A stretch of 64,000 nt of DNA from contig NZ_AP025510.1 of NCBI RefSeq assembly GCF_024347635.1, positions 930,001-994,000 of the forward strand. The letters run 5' to 3'. The notes beneath the pieces were generated by a model, which had not been told where the DNA came from, did not search any database, and saw only the letters and a list, made by a program, of their open reading frames with translations. Every line of letters begins with the position of its first letter. Within the stretch, counting starts at the first letter, position 1. Source of the DNA: Vibrio tasmaniensis. Lineage in GTDB: Bacteria > Pseudomonadota > Gammaproteobacteria > Enterobacterales > Vibrionaceae. Positions 32,782 to 40,488 of the stretch are shown here, in pieces. The position numbers and the translations under genes are program-made.

Positions 32782-34044
32782 ATGAGTCAACAACCTATTC
32801 CTCAAGCCACATCCTCTTTGGAGATGTGGCTTGATTATTTATCAAACATCCACACAAGCGCTATTGATCTTGGATTAGACCGAGTTCAGGCCGTCGCCTC
32901 TAAGGCAAACCTCACCAAACCTGCTCAACATGTTATCACTGTTGCTGGAACCAACGGCAAGGGCTCAACATGTGCACTCATGGAAGCCATTCTATTGGAC
33001 GCTGGTTACTCAGTTGGTGTTTACAGCTCCCCACACTTAATTCGCTATAACGAACGTGTTCGTATCAATGGCAAAGATCTGTCTGATGAAAAAATGGTTC
33101 AGTCTTTCGATTTCATTGAAAAAGAGCGTGGTGAAATCAGCCTTAGCTTTTTTGAATATGGCACTTTAGCGGCGTTACGCGCGTTTCAAACTGAAGCGGT
33201 AGACGTTGTTCTGTTAGAAGTGGGTCTAGGCGGACGTTTAGACGCGACCAATATCGTTGAACATGACGTTTCTGTGATTACTAGCTTGGCTGTCGACCAT
33301 GTTGACTGGCTAGGTGATGACATTAATGTGATCGGTTTTGAAAAAGCGGGCATTTATCGTAGCGGTAAACCGGCTATCTGTGGTCAACCTAAACCACCGG
33401 CTACAGTTGCAGCACACGCTGACGATATTAAGGCTGAGTTCTATCAAGTAGGTATTCAATACACTTATGATGTAGACAGCGATACTTGGAACTGGCGCAG
33501 CGGTGCATTCCAATTAGAATCGCTACCTATTCCAAGCTTACCACTGCCGAACGCAGCAACTGCATTGATGGCATTAGGCACTTCAGATCTAAGCATTAGT
33601 GATGTGAACGTTGTTAACGGGATGAAAAATGCGCAGCTTCCTGGGCGTATGCAGCAAATTAGCGAACAACCGGTGATTGTGCTTGATGTAGCACACAACC
33701 CGCATTCTGCTGAGTACTTTGCGCAGCAAGTCGCGAAGAAGTATGCAGGCAAAAATTTACACGTTGTAGTCGCCATGCTTCATGACAAAGATATCCCCGC
33801 GACATTGGAAGTATTAGCACCAATAACAACACATTGGTACCCAGCTTCGCTGAACGGCCCACGAGCCGCAACAGCCGCTGAATTGTGTCAAAGCTTACCT
33901 CAAGGCGTAGAGCAGTATTCAAACCCTGTAATAGCGTTTGAAGCGGCTTTAACTTCTGTTAAAGGTGACGATGTTGTGTTGGTTGTCGGTTCTTTCCATA
34001 CCGTGGGTGAAGTGTTGGAGCATTGGCAGAAAAAAGGAAACTAA
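32782..34044 (+). CDS. folC: Bifunctional dihydrofolate/folylpolyglutamate synthase
   Basis: A 420-residue ATP-dependent ligase adding glutamate to dihydropteroate and to folates. The P-loop is VAGTNGKGSTCALME, and GLGGRLDATNIVEHDVSVIT is the Mur-ligase-family signature. The C-terminal half has VLDVAHNPHSAEYF and the VVGSFHTVGEVL end. It follows accD by 42 bp and abuts dedD with no gap: its TAA is followed directly by the dedD ATG, so the two are coupled. Confidence 0.95.
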   Translation: MSQQPIPQATSSLEMWLDYLSNIHTSAIDLGLDRVQAVASKANLTKPAQHVITVAGTNGKGSTCALMEAILLDAGYSVGVYSSPHLIRYNERVRINGKDLSDEKMVQSFDFIEKERGEISLSFFEYGTLAALRAFQTEAVDVVLLEVGLGGRLDATNIVEHDVSVITSLAVDHVDWLGDDINVIGFEKAGIYRSGKPAICGQPKPPATVAAHADDIKAEFYQVGIQYTYDVDSDTWNWRSGAFQLESLPIPSLPLPNAATALMALGTSDLSISDVNVVNGMKNAQLPGRMQQISEQPVIVLDVAHNPHSAEYFAQQVAKKYAGKNLHVVVAMLHDKDIPATLEVLAPITTHWYPASLNGPRAATAAELCQSLPQGVEQYSNPVIAFEAALTSVKGDDVVLVVGSFHTVGEVLEHWQKKGN

Positions 34045-34620
34045 ATGGCAAGTAAATTCCAAAGCCGATTAGTCGGCACCATCATTTTAGTGGCCATTGG
34101 CGTGATTGTATTGCCTGATGTGCTGGATGGTAAGAAGCTCCACTATAAAGAAGAGTTTGCAAGCATTCCGATTAAGCCTGAGCTTGATAGTAATGTTGAA
34201 GTGTTTGAAGTACTAGACCCTGTTGAAGATCAGATTGCGTTGCCGGATTCTCCGGTTGAGCAGGTGGTTGAAAGTGGTCGCACTGATAATTCAAACACGC
34301 AAACTGCGTCGGCTTCCAGTAACAAAGAAGCGGATAAAGTGGCAGTGGTGGTTAAGCCGGTACCCGAAAAAAATGAATACCAAGACAGTGCTTGGATTAT
34401 TCAATTGATGGCTTTAAAGAATGCTGACAACGCAAAAAACGTTGTTAAGGATTTACAGAAGCGTGGTTATCAGGCTCATACCAAGCAAGAAAAAACGTTT
34501 ACGCGAGTAATTATTGGCCCGGATGTTTCTAAATCCAAACTTGAGCGACAAATTAAGGAATTAGAAAAAATTACGGGTTCAAAAGGCCAATTGCTCAAAT
34601 TTAAACCGTTAAATCCATAA
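34045..34620 (+). CDS. dedD: SPOR-domain protein DedD
   Basis: A 191-residue bitopic inner-membrane protein. An N-terminal membrane span (LVGTIILVAIGVIVLPDVL) is followed by a low-complexity periplasmic linker and a C-terminal SPOR domain (about 112-191, from DSAWIIQLMALKNADNAKNV) that binds denuded septal peptidoglycan. DedD assists constriction with FtsN. It starts on the base after the folC stop. The cvpA-purF PurR operator overlaps its own stop codon. Confidence 0.93.
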   Translation: MASKFQSRLVGTIILVAIGVIVLPDVLDGKKLHYKEEFASIPIKPELDSNVEVFEVLDPVEDQIALPDSPVEQVVESGRTDNSNTQTASASSNKEADKVAVVVKPVPEKNEYQDSAWIIQLMALKNADNAKNVVKDLQKRGYQAHTKQEKTFTRVIIGPDVSKSKLERQIKELEKITGSKGQLLKFKPLNP

Positions 34621-34655
34621 GAAAACGTTTGCGTCAGCATTTTTTCTGTTAAAAT
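34619..34655 (+). promoter_or_regulatory. PurR box and promoter of cvpA-purF
   Basis: AAGAAAACGTTTGCGT (34619-34634) matches 14 of 16 positions of the PurR consensus and overlaps the dedD TAA. A -10 TAAAAT lies at 34650-34655, with a weak -35 inside the box about 15-16 bp before. A repressor here would block polymerase. The same control is known for E. coli cvpA-purF. Confidence 0.8.
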
Positions 34656-34681
34656 GCGCGCCAACTTAAGATGAAGAATTC

Positions 34682-35173
34682 ATGAATTGGTTAGATTTTG
34701 TCATTTTAGGCGTGATCGGCTTCTCTGCCGTGATCAGTTTAGTTCGCGGTTTCGCTAAAGAAGCCTTGTCACTTGTTATTTGGTTTGGAGCATTTTTTAT
34801 TGCTAGCCAGTACTACGCTAAATTAGCCATGTACTTCACCAATATCGAAGATGAGATGTTTCGAAACGGAACGGCGATAGCAGCATTGTTTGTTGCAACG
34901 TTAGTTGTTGGTGCCTTAGTTAACTATGTCATCGGTCAGCTAGTTCAGAAAACAGGCCTGTCGGGTACAGACAGAATCCTCGGTGTCGTCTTTGGCGGTC
35001 TACGTGGTGTTTTGATTGTTTCTGCAGTGTTGTTTTTCATGGATGCGTTTACTGCATTCCCAAGTTCTGAGTGGTGGAAGAATTCGCAATTGGTTCCGGA
35101 ATTTAGTCGAATCATTGCGCCGTTCTTCGAGCATTTACAAGCAACATCTAGTTTCTTATCTGGCGCGCTTTAG
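34682..35173 (+). CDS. cvpA: CvpA family inner-membrane protein
   Basis: A 163-residue membrane protein with four hydrophobic segments, starting MNWLDFVILGVIGFSAVISL with the family signature VRGFAKEALSLVIWFGAFF. In E. coli CvpA is needed for colicin V export and contributes to envelope stress tolerance; its molecular role is unclear. It is co-transcribed with purF, 33 bp downstream, behind a PurR-controlled promoter. Confidence 0.95.
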   Translation: MNWLDFVILGVIGFSAVISLVRGFAKEALSLVIWFGAFFIASQYYAKLAMYFTNIEDEMFRNGTAIAALFVATLVVGALVNYVIGQLVQKTGLSGTDRILGVVFGGLRGVLIVSAVLFFMDAFTAFPSSEWWKNSQLVPEFSRIIAPFFEHLQATSSFLSGAL

Positions 35174-35206
35174 CGCCAGTTAATGTCGAAAATCGAGGAT
35201 TAGGAC

Positions 35207-36721
35207 ATGTGTGGTATTGTTGGAATCGTGGGTTCAACACCTGTAAACCAGTCTATTTATGACGCTTTAACGGTATTGCAGCATCGTGGCCAAGATGCCG
35301 CTGGTATTTGTACCATAGAAAGCAATCGTTTCCGTCTGCGTAAGGCGAACGGTTTAGTTAAAGATGTTTTTGAAGCAAAACACATGCAACGCCTCCAAGG
35401 TAACGTGGGTATTGGTCATGTTCGTTATCCGACAGCGGGAAGTTCGAGTGCTTCTGAAGCTCAACCTTTCTACGTAAACTCTCCATTTGGCATCACGTTG
35501 GCGCACAACGGTAACCTAACGAATGCGAGTGAAGTTCGTGAGAAGTTGTTCGAAAAAGACCGTCGTCATGTCAACACAACTTCTGATTCTGAAGTTCTAC
35601 TGAACGTATTGGCTCATGAGATCGATACTGTTAAAGGCAATGTGACTTCAGAAGATGTATTCCGCGCGGTTGCAAACGTGCATCGTACTATTCGTGGTGC
35701 TTACGCAGTGACAGCGATGATCATCGGCCACGGTATGATTGCATTCCGTGACCCACATGGTATTCGCCCATTGTGTCTTGGTAAGCGTGAAATTAACGGT
35801 AAAACAGAGTACATGGTTGCGTCTGAGTCAGTAGCGTTAGACGCTGTTGGTTTTGATTTTATGCGCGATGTTGCCCCGGGTGAAGCTATCTACGCAACAT
35901 TCGAAGGTGAGCTTTTCACTAAACAATGTGCAGACAACCCACAATTAAACCCATGTATTTTTGAGTTTGTATACTTTGCACGCCCGGATTCATTCATCGA
36001 TAAAATTTCGGTTTACAGCGCACGCGTTGAGATGGGTGAGATGCTAGGTAAGCGTATTAAAGAAGAGTACGCAGACTTAGACATTGACGTGGTTATTCCA
36101 ATTCCTGAAACGTCGAACGATATTGCGCTACGAATAGCTCAAGCGATTGATAAACCATATCGTCAAGGTTTTGTGAAAAACCGTTATGTTGGCCGCACGT
36201 TCATCATGCCTGGTCAGCAACAACGTAAGAAGTCGGTTCGCCGTAAGCTCAACGCAATCCGTTCTGAGTTTAAAGGTAAGAACGTTCTATTGGTTGATGA
36301 CTCTATCGTTCGCGGCACAACATCAGAGCAGATCATTGAGATGGCTCGTGATTCTGGCGCAAGCAAGGTCTTCATGGTTTCTGCTGCTCCTGAGGTTCGT
36401 TTCCCGAACGTTTACGGCATCGATATGCCAAGCGCAACTGAGCTTATTGCTCATGGTCGTGATAACGAAACGATTTGTAAGCAGATTGGTGCAGACGCGT
36501 TGATTTTCCAAACGTTACCAGACCTGATTTCTGCAGTAGGTATGGGTAACCAAGACATCTCTCGTTTTGATACATCCGTATTTAACGGCGAGTATGTAAC
36601 GGGCGATATCGACCAAGCGTACCTAGATTTCTTAGATTCTTTACGTAATGACGATTCAAAAGTTGAGCGCGAGATCCAACAAGACCTAGCTAACTTAGAG
36701 TTACATAACGAAGGTGCTTAA
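35207..36721 (+). CDS. purF: Amidophosphoribosyltransferase
   Basis: A 504-residue enzyme for the first step of purine synthesis, PRPP plus glutamine to phosphoribosylamine. Cys2, exposed after Met removal (MCGIVGIVG), is the glutaminase nucleophile. The C-terminal phosphoribosyltransferase domain holds the PRPP loop [18 protein letters not shown]. Length matches E. coli PurF. It forms an operon with cvpA and ends at a strong terminator. Purine nucleotides are expected to inhibit the enzyme, and PurR to repress the operon. Confidence 0.97.
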   Translation: MCGIVGIVGSTPVNQSIYDALTVLQHRGQDAAGICTIESNRFRLRKANGLVKDVFEAKHMQRLQGNVGIGHVRYPTAGSSSASEAQPFYVNSPFGITLAHNGNLTNASEVREKLFEKDRRHVNTTSDSEVLLNVLAHEIDTVKGNVTSEDVFRAVANVHRTIRGAYAVTAMIIGHGMIAFRDPHGIRPLCLGKREINGKTEYMVASESVALDAVGFDFMRDVAPGEAIYATFEGELFTKQCADNPQLNPCIFEFVYFARPDSFIDKISVYSARVEMGEMLGKRIKEEYADLDIDVVIPIPETSNDIALRIAQAIDKPYRQGFVKNRYVGRTFIMPGQQQRKKSVRRKLNAIRSEFKGKNVLLVDDSIVRGTTSEQIIEMARDSGASKVFMVSAAPEVRFPNVYGIDMPSATELIAHGRDNETICKQIGADALIFQTLPDLISAVGMGNQDISRFDTSVFNGEYVTGDIDQAYLDFLDSLRNDDSKVEREIQQDLANLELHNEGA

Positions 36722-36769
36722 CTTTTTACTCGTTATACATGTTTTGTTAGTAATAAAGACCTAAGTAAT

Positions 36770-36801
36770 AAAAAACCAGAGCATCGGCTCTGGTTTTTTT
36801 G
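36770..36801. terminator. Terminator between purF and the LysR gene
   Basis: CCAGAGC and GCTCTGG around loop ATCG, with an A-run before and T7 after. It can serve both convergent units. Confidence 0.88.
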
Positions 36802-36823
36802 TTTTCGGAGAAGAGGATTGACC

Positions 36824-37699
36824 TTAATGAATGTGATACGCGATCACAAAATCAATAAACAGCCTAACTTTCTCTGGCAGGTGGTCCTTGTGATTATAAA
36901 GCATGTAAATATCACGAGGGTTAGCGCTCCAATCTTCTAAGACTTGTACAAAGCTGCCATCTTCTATGTATTCACGGATCATCACGTCAGGCATTAGAGT
37001 AATACCTAGGCCTTCAGCACAGGCTTGTTTTACTACATTGAGTGCGTTGGCGTTGAATCGACCCTGTTCGCTATTTACTACCGTCTCGTCATTCGAATTA
37101 CTCAGCTGCCACTTAATCAATGGGTAGCCTTTGAGTAGCGAGTGGTTTGCTAACTCTTCAGCATGGCTTGGAGCAGGGTGCTTCGCCAAGTAGTCAGGGC
37201 TTGCGATAAGAATATCTTTTACTTCACTGATCTTTCTTGCGATTAAGCTTGAATCACGCTGAGGACCAACTCTGAAAATGACGTCCCACTCGGTCGGATC
37301 AAGCTGATCGGTTTGGTTGTTCATCATCAACTCAATATTGATATCTGGGTATTGAGTCATAAAGTCGCTGAACATCGGCATCATCATGCGTTGGGTCAGG
37401 TTTGAAGGTGCCGTAATGCGAATCTTGCCTGAAGCCCCTTTGCACTCGTCAGTCAGCTCTTCTGCAGTTGAAGAGAGACGTTGCAGTAACGGAGAGCATT
37501 CGTTGAAGAAACGTTCGCCTGCCTCTGTTAAAGATAGTTTACGCGCGTGTCTATTGAGAAGCCTTAGGTTTAGTGAATCTTCTAAGGCTTGGATGCGTCG
37601 TGTAATGGTCGCAACCGGAATCATTGTCTTGCGCGATGTTGCGGTGTAGCTCCCATTTTCAACGACGAGTCGAAAGAGGTTTAAATCATCTAATTTCAT
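36824..37699 (-). CDS. LysR-family transcriptional regulator
   Basis: A 291-residue regulator if begun at the ATG at 37699 (MKLDDLNLFRLVVENGSYTA); an ATG four codons upstream is possible. The winged helix-turn-helix (TATSRKTMIPVATITRRIQA through SLTEAGERFFNE) is followed by a GKIRITAPSNLTQRMMM effector domain, of the CrgA/DmlR branch. It is divergent from the rssB-like gene. The 228-bp intergenic region holds two TTACCAGTA repeats. Target genes are unknown. Confidence 0.88.
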   Translation of the reverse strand: MKLDDLNLFRLVVENGSYTATSRKTMIPVATITRRIQALEDSLNLRLLNRHARKLSLTEAGERFFNECSPLLQRLSSTAEELTDECKGASGKIRITAPSNLTQRMMMPMFSDFMTQYPDINIELMMNNQTDQLDPTEWDVIFRVGPQRDSSLIARKISEVKDILIASPDYLAKHPAPSHAEELANHSLLKGYPLIKWQLSNSNDETVVNSEQGRFNANALNVVKQACAEGLGITLMPDVMIREYIEDGSFVQVLEDWSANPRDIYMLYNHKDHLPEKVRLFIDFVIAYHIH

Positions 37700-37786
37700 A
37701 AATCCAGACACATTTGTTTACAATCTCAGCTAATTTATACGTAATACTGAGATCAATGTTTGCGTTAAGTCAACTCGTTGCACTAT

Positions 37787-37823
37787 TTACCAGTATTCCA
37801 ACCCTTGTCACGAATTACCAGTA
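37787..37823. repeat. TTACCAGTA direct repeats between lysR and rssB-like genes
   Basis: Two exact copies (37787-37795 and 37815-37823) are 28 bp apart in the divergent intergenic region. They may be regulator binding sites. Confidence 0.35.
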
Positions 37824-37927
37824 AAGAGTGCGCATTTGTGTATTTAGCAATTTGTTACTAAGTTTTATATTAGTTCTTAGAACAGATAACAATAATAATT
37901 CGACTTAGTTTTGTGAGGTTAGAGATT

Positions 37928-39031
37928 ATGTACAAAACTCACAGTCAGCCAGTTATGACCTCGGCTCAGGAAGTTCTCAATCAAAAGTGCGTTATGTTGG
38001 TTGATGATGATCCTATTTTTCGCCGGATAACCAGCGCGTATTTAGACAAGATTGGTTATAAAGTGGTTGAGGCTGAAAATGGACTGGACGCTCTGCAAAA
38101 GCTTAGAGATTCAGCGCCAGATTTAATTGTGTGTGACTTATCAATGCCTATTCTGGATGGCATAGAACTTGTAGAAGAGCTCAGTTTAGAGTATCCGTCT
38201 CTGCCTATGATCGTTGTGTCTGGCACGGATGATATGTCTGATGTAGCGAAAGCATTGCGATTTGGTATCAAAGACTTTTTAGTTAAACCTCTGGAGGACC
38301 ATGGTCACTTAGGAAGTGCGATTGCGAATACTTTGACCGATTCGTTCGATAACATCTCAGACCTACGAGATTTTTCGAGCCAATGGTTTTGCGTTGATGA
38401 CGGGGGAGAGATCCCTGAAGACCAAGAGCTGCATTGGCACCTAAATCACTTGCAAGATAACCCTAGTGCGGCAAGAGACTTATTGCACGCGCTGCTTCCT
38501 GACAAAGACACACGACAAGGCTCATGGCGTTGCAGTTACCGCCTACTACAATCAACAGAGATGATGCCACTTGTGTTCGACTATGCATGGATGATGAATG
38601 GGCAGTTTGCTTTCTACCTTGTCGACTCGTCGTCTTCTGATAACGGCGGCTCAGCGGCCACATTGTTGGTGAGAGCGTTATTCCACGATTACATCAGAAA
38701 TAGAAAAGATTTTAACGTTGATCTCAAAGATATCGCGGAGATTTTGGAGAAGGGGATTCGTTGCTCTAAATGTTCAACCCCGGTTAATGCTTTGTTTGGT
38801 GTTGCTGACCTTGCTGTGGGAACCATCTCTATTTTACCTGCGGGTTTAGATGGACAATGGTCGAATGGCGAATTGAATCAACATATTGCGGCGGGCGAGC
38901 GCTTGGGTGAGAACTGTAAGAAGAACTTCATTACACGGGATCTTCCGATTGAACAAGGCTGCCAGCTATCATTGAGCCTGCTTGGATCGGCCAGTTTTAG
39001 TTTAGACATACACCAAGGGTCCACCGATTAA
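37928..39031 (+). CDS. rssB: RssB-like response regulator
   Basis: A 367-residue protein with an N-terminal receiver domain (MLVDDDPIFRRITSAYLDKI; phospho-acceptor Asp in VCDLSMPILDG; Lys in DFLVKPLEDHG) and a C-terminal PP2C-like pseudophosphatase domain. The pattern ISDVAKALRFGIKDFLVKP-like around the receiver end and LLVRALFHDY match RssB, the ClpXP adaptor that delivers the stress sigma factor RpoS for degradation. The ATG at 37928 is preferred to the GTG at 37913. It could instead be another PP2C-type regulator, because the N-terminal 20 residues are longer than in E. coli RssB. Confidence 0.78.
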   Translation: MYKTHSQPVMTSAQEVLNQKCVMLVDDDPIFRRITSAYLDKIGYKVVEAENGLDALQKLRDSAPDLIVCDLSMPILDGIELVEELSLEYPSLPMIVVSGTDDMSDVAKALRFGIKDFLVKPLEDHGHLGSAIANTLTDSFDNISDLRDFSSQWFCVDDGGEIPEDQELHWHLNHLQDNPSAARDLLHALLPDKDTRQGSWRCSYRLLQSTEMMPLVFDYAWMMNGQFAFYLVDSSSSDNGGSAATLLVRALFHDYIRNRKDFNVDLKDIAEILEKGIRCSKCSTPVNALFGVADLAVGTISILPAGLDGQWSNGELNQHIAAGERLGENCKKNFITRDLPIEQGCQLSLSLLGSASFSLDIHQGSTD

Positions 39032-39179
39032 CCCTATATTTCCTCGGTTTTTGTGAATAATTGATTAAGGTATAGTTGCGCAAATGGTGTGGCTATGCCT
39101 TTTTTGTTAAATGTCGATTTAGCAAAGCGGGTTTGGTTCGCCAGATACTTACCTTTACTAACAAAAACAAGAAGCAATC

Positions 39180-39317
39180 ATGGCAGATAACAAAGACTTT
39201 CAAGACCCGTTTAATGTATTCTACTTTTTAGGATTTTTAGCCGCATTTTTAGCGATTCCATTATTACCAGCAACACTTACGTTGATCCGTGTATTCAATG
39301 GTTACGCAACATTCTAG
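39180..39317 (+). CDS. 45-residue membrane protein
   Basis: A very short gene starting ATG at 39180 after a purine-rich AAGAAGC leader. The product begins MADNKDFQDPFNVFYFLGFL and has one long hydrophobic segment (about residues 14-38), with an acidic polar N-terminus and an aromatic tail GYATF. I do not recognise the family. It lies between the rssB-like gene and ybaN; the ybaN leader hairpin begins in its stop codon, so both are probably on one message. Confidence 0.65.
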   Translation: MADNKDFQDPFNVFYFLGFLAAFLAIPLLPATLTLIRVFNGYATF

Positions 39318-39359
39318 TTAAGTTATCGTCGCCGATTGGTGATAGCTAACTCAAGGAGG
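39316..39359 (+). promoter_or_regulatory. Hairpin and strong ribosome site before ybaN
   Basis: AGTTA-A-GTTATC (39316-39327) pairs with GATAGC-TAACT (39341-39351), leaving one bulged A and a 13-nt loop. A near-perfect Shine-Dalgarno AAGGAGG follows at 39353-39359, five bases before the ATT at 39365. Confidence 0.6.
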
Positions 39360-39364
39360 CCACA

Positions 39365-39763
39365 ATTAGCGTTCGAGTTTTAAGCCTCAATATTGCTGGT
39401 GGCCTTTGTATATTTCTTGCAGTTTTAGGGATAGCTTTACCCGTACTGCCAACTACGCCTTTTCTCCTTCTTGCCAGTGCATGTTTCATGCGAAGCAACC
39501 CCAAGGTACATAAATGGATGCATGAGCATAAAAAGCTCGGTCCCTTATTGAACAATTGGTATCAACACGGCGCTGTCACCAAACAAGTTAAAACGCGTGG
39601 CGTGTTTTTTATCTTGTTAAGTTTTGCGTTATCGATCTACATTGCCCCGATCATTTGGGTCAAGGCTTTCCTAATTTGTGTACTTGTTATTCTTCTCACA
39701 TGGTTTATGCGACTTCCAACCCATGAGTTGGTTGCTGACAGCAAAGAAAATCACTACCATTAA
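39365..39763 (+). CDS. ybaN: YbaN/DUF454 family membrane protein with ATT start
   Basis: The 132-residue DUF454 protein. The family N-terminus is present in frame (after the start: SVRVLSLNIAGGLCIFLAVL, then LPVLPTTPFLLLASACFMRS), but no ATG, GTG or TTG occurs between the in-frame TAA at 39347 and the ATG at 39488, which would delete 41 conserved residues. The only codon correctly spaced from AAGGAGG is ATT at 39365. AUU starts are rare (infC, pcnB) and are discriminated against by IF3. Three hydrophobic segments predict an inner-membrane protein of unknown function. apt, dnaX, ybaB and recR follow, as in E. coli. Confidence 0.82.
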   Translation: MSVRVLSLNIAGGLCIFLAVLGIALPVLPTTPFLLLASACFMRSNPKVHKWMHEHKKLGPLLNNWYQHGAVTKQVKTRGVFFILLSFALSIYIAPIIWVKAFLICVLVILLTWFMRLPTHELVADSKENHYH

Positions 39764-39924
39764 GCCAGTGTGCCTGCTTGTATAGCGGGCGTTTATTATT
39801 TCAGCAATCAGAGTTATGACTCTCGTTGCAATGAATACCAATCGTACCTTTCCTTAATTCCGAGCGTTGATGTTTGATTCGTTGACGAGAGTTTGGAAAG
39901 CGGCCTAATGAAGTGCATAAGATT

Positions 39925-40470
39925 ATGAACACAGAAAAAATCTCTCTGATCAAAGCAAGCATCAAAAGCATTCCTGATTACCCTAAAGCGGGTATTTTGT
40001 TCCGTGACGTAACAAGCTTGATGGAAGATCCTGCCGCTTACAAAGCGACAATCGACCTGTTAGTGGACACATATAAGGACATGGGCTTTACTAAGATCGT
40101 TGGTACTGAAGCTCGTGGTTTCCTATTTGGTGCACCTCTTGCTCTTGAGCTAGGTGTCGGCTTCATCCCTGTTCGTAAACCGGGCAAGTTGCCTCGTCAA
40201 ACTGTGGCACAATCTTATGAGCTTGAGTACGGCACTGATACGCTAGAAATCCATACCGATGCTATCGTTGAAGGCGATAAAGTGCTGATGGTTGATGATT
40301 TGCTAGCAACAGGCGGTACGATTGAAGCGACAACAAAGCTGATTCGTCAGCTTGGTGGTGTGGTAGAACACGCTGCATTTGTTATTAACCTTCCAGAAAT
40401 CGGTGGTGACAAGCGCTTACAAGGCTTAGGTCTAGAAGTGTTTAGCATCTGCGAATTCGACGGTCACTAA
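39925..40470 (+). CDS. apt: Adenine phosphoribosyltransferase
   Basis: A 181-residue salvage enzyme making AMP from adenine and PRPP. The ATG at 39925 ([20 protein letters not shown]) is preferred over a GTG four codons earlier. The PRPP loop is [27 protein letters not shown] and [14 protein letters not shown] are family segments. dnaX starts 18 bp after its stop, so the two are co-transcribed. The 160 bp upstream hold an 8-bp inverted repeat (39819-39826 and 39885-39892) but no recognisable PurR box. Confidence 0.95.
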   Translation: MNTEKISLIKASIKSIPDYPKAGILFRDVTSLMEDPAAYKATIDLLVDTYKDMGFTKIVGTEARGFLFGAPLALELGVGFIPVRKPGKLPRQTVAQSYELEYGTDTLEIHTDAIVEGDKVLMVDDLLATGGTIEATTKLIRQLGGVVEHAAFVINLPEIGGDKRLQGLGLEVFSICEFDGH

Positions 40471-40488
40471 TCCTTTTCGGAATTATTC

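Noticed and set aside
39819-39892. 8-bp inverted repeat upstream of apt as an RNA gene or PurR site
   Set aside because: Arms are 58 nt apart, no terminator follows, and the sequence does not match PurR.
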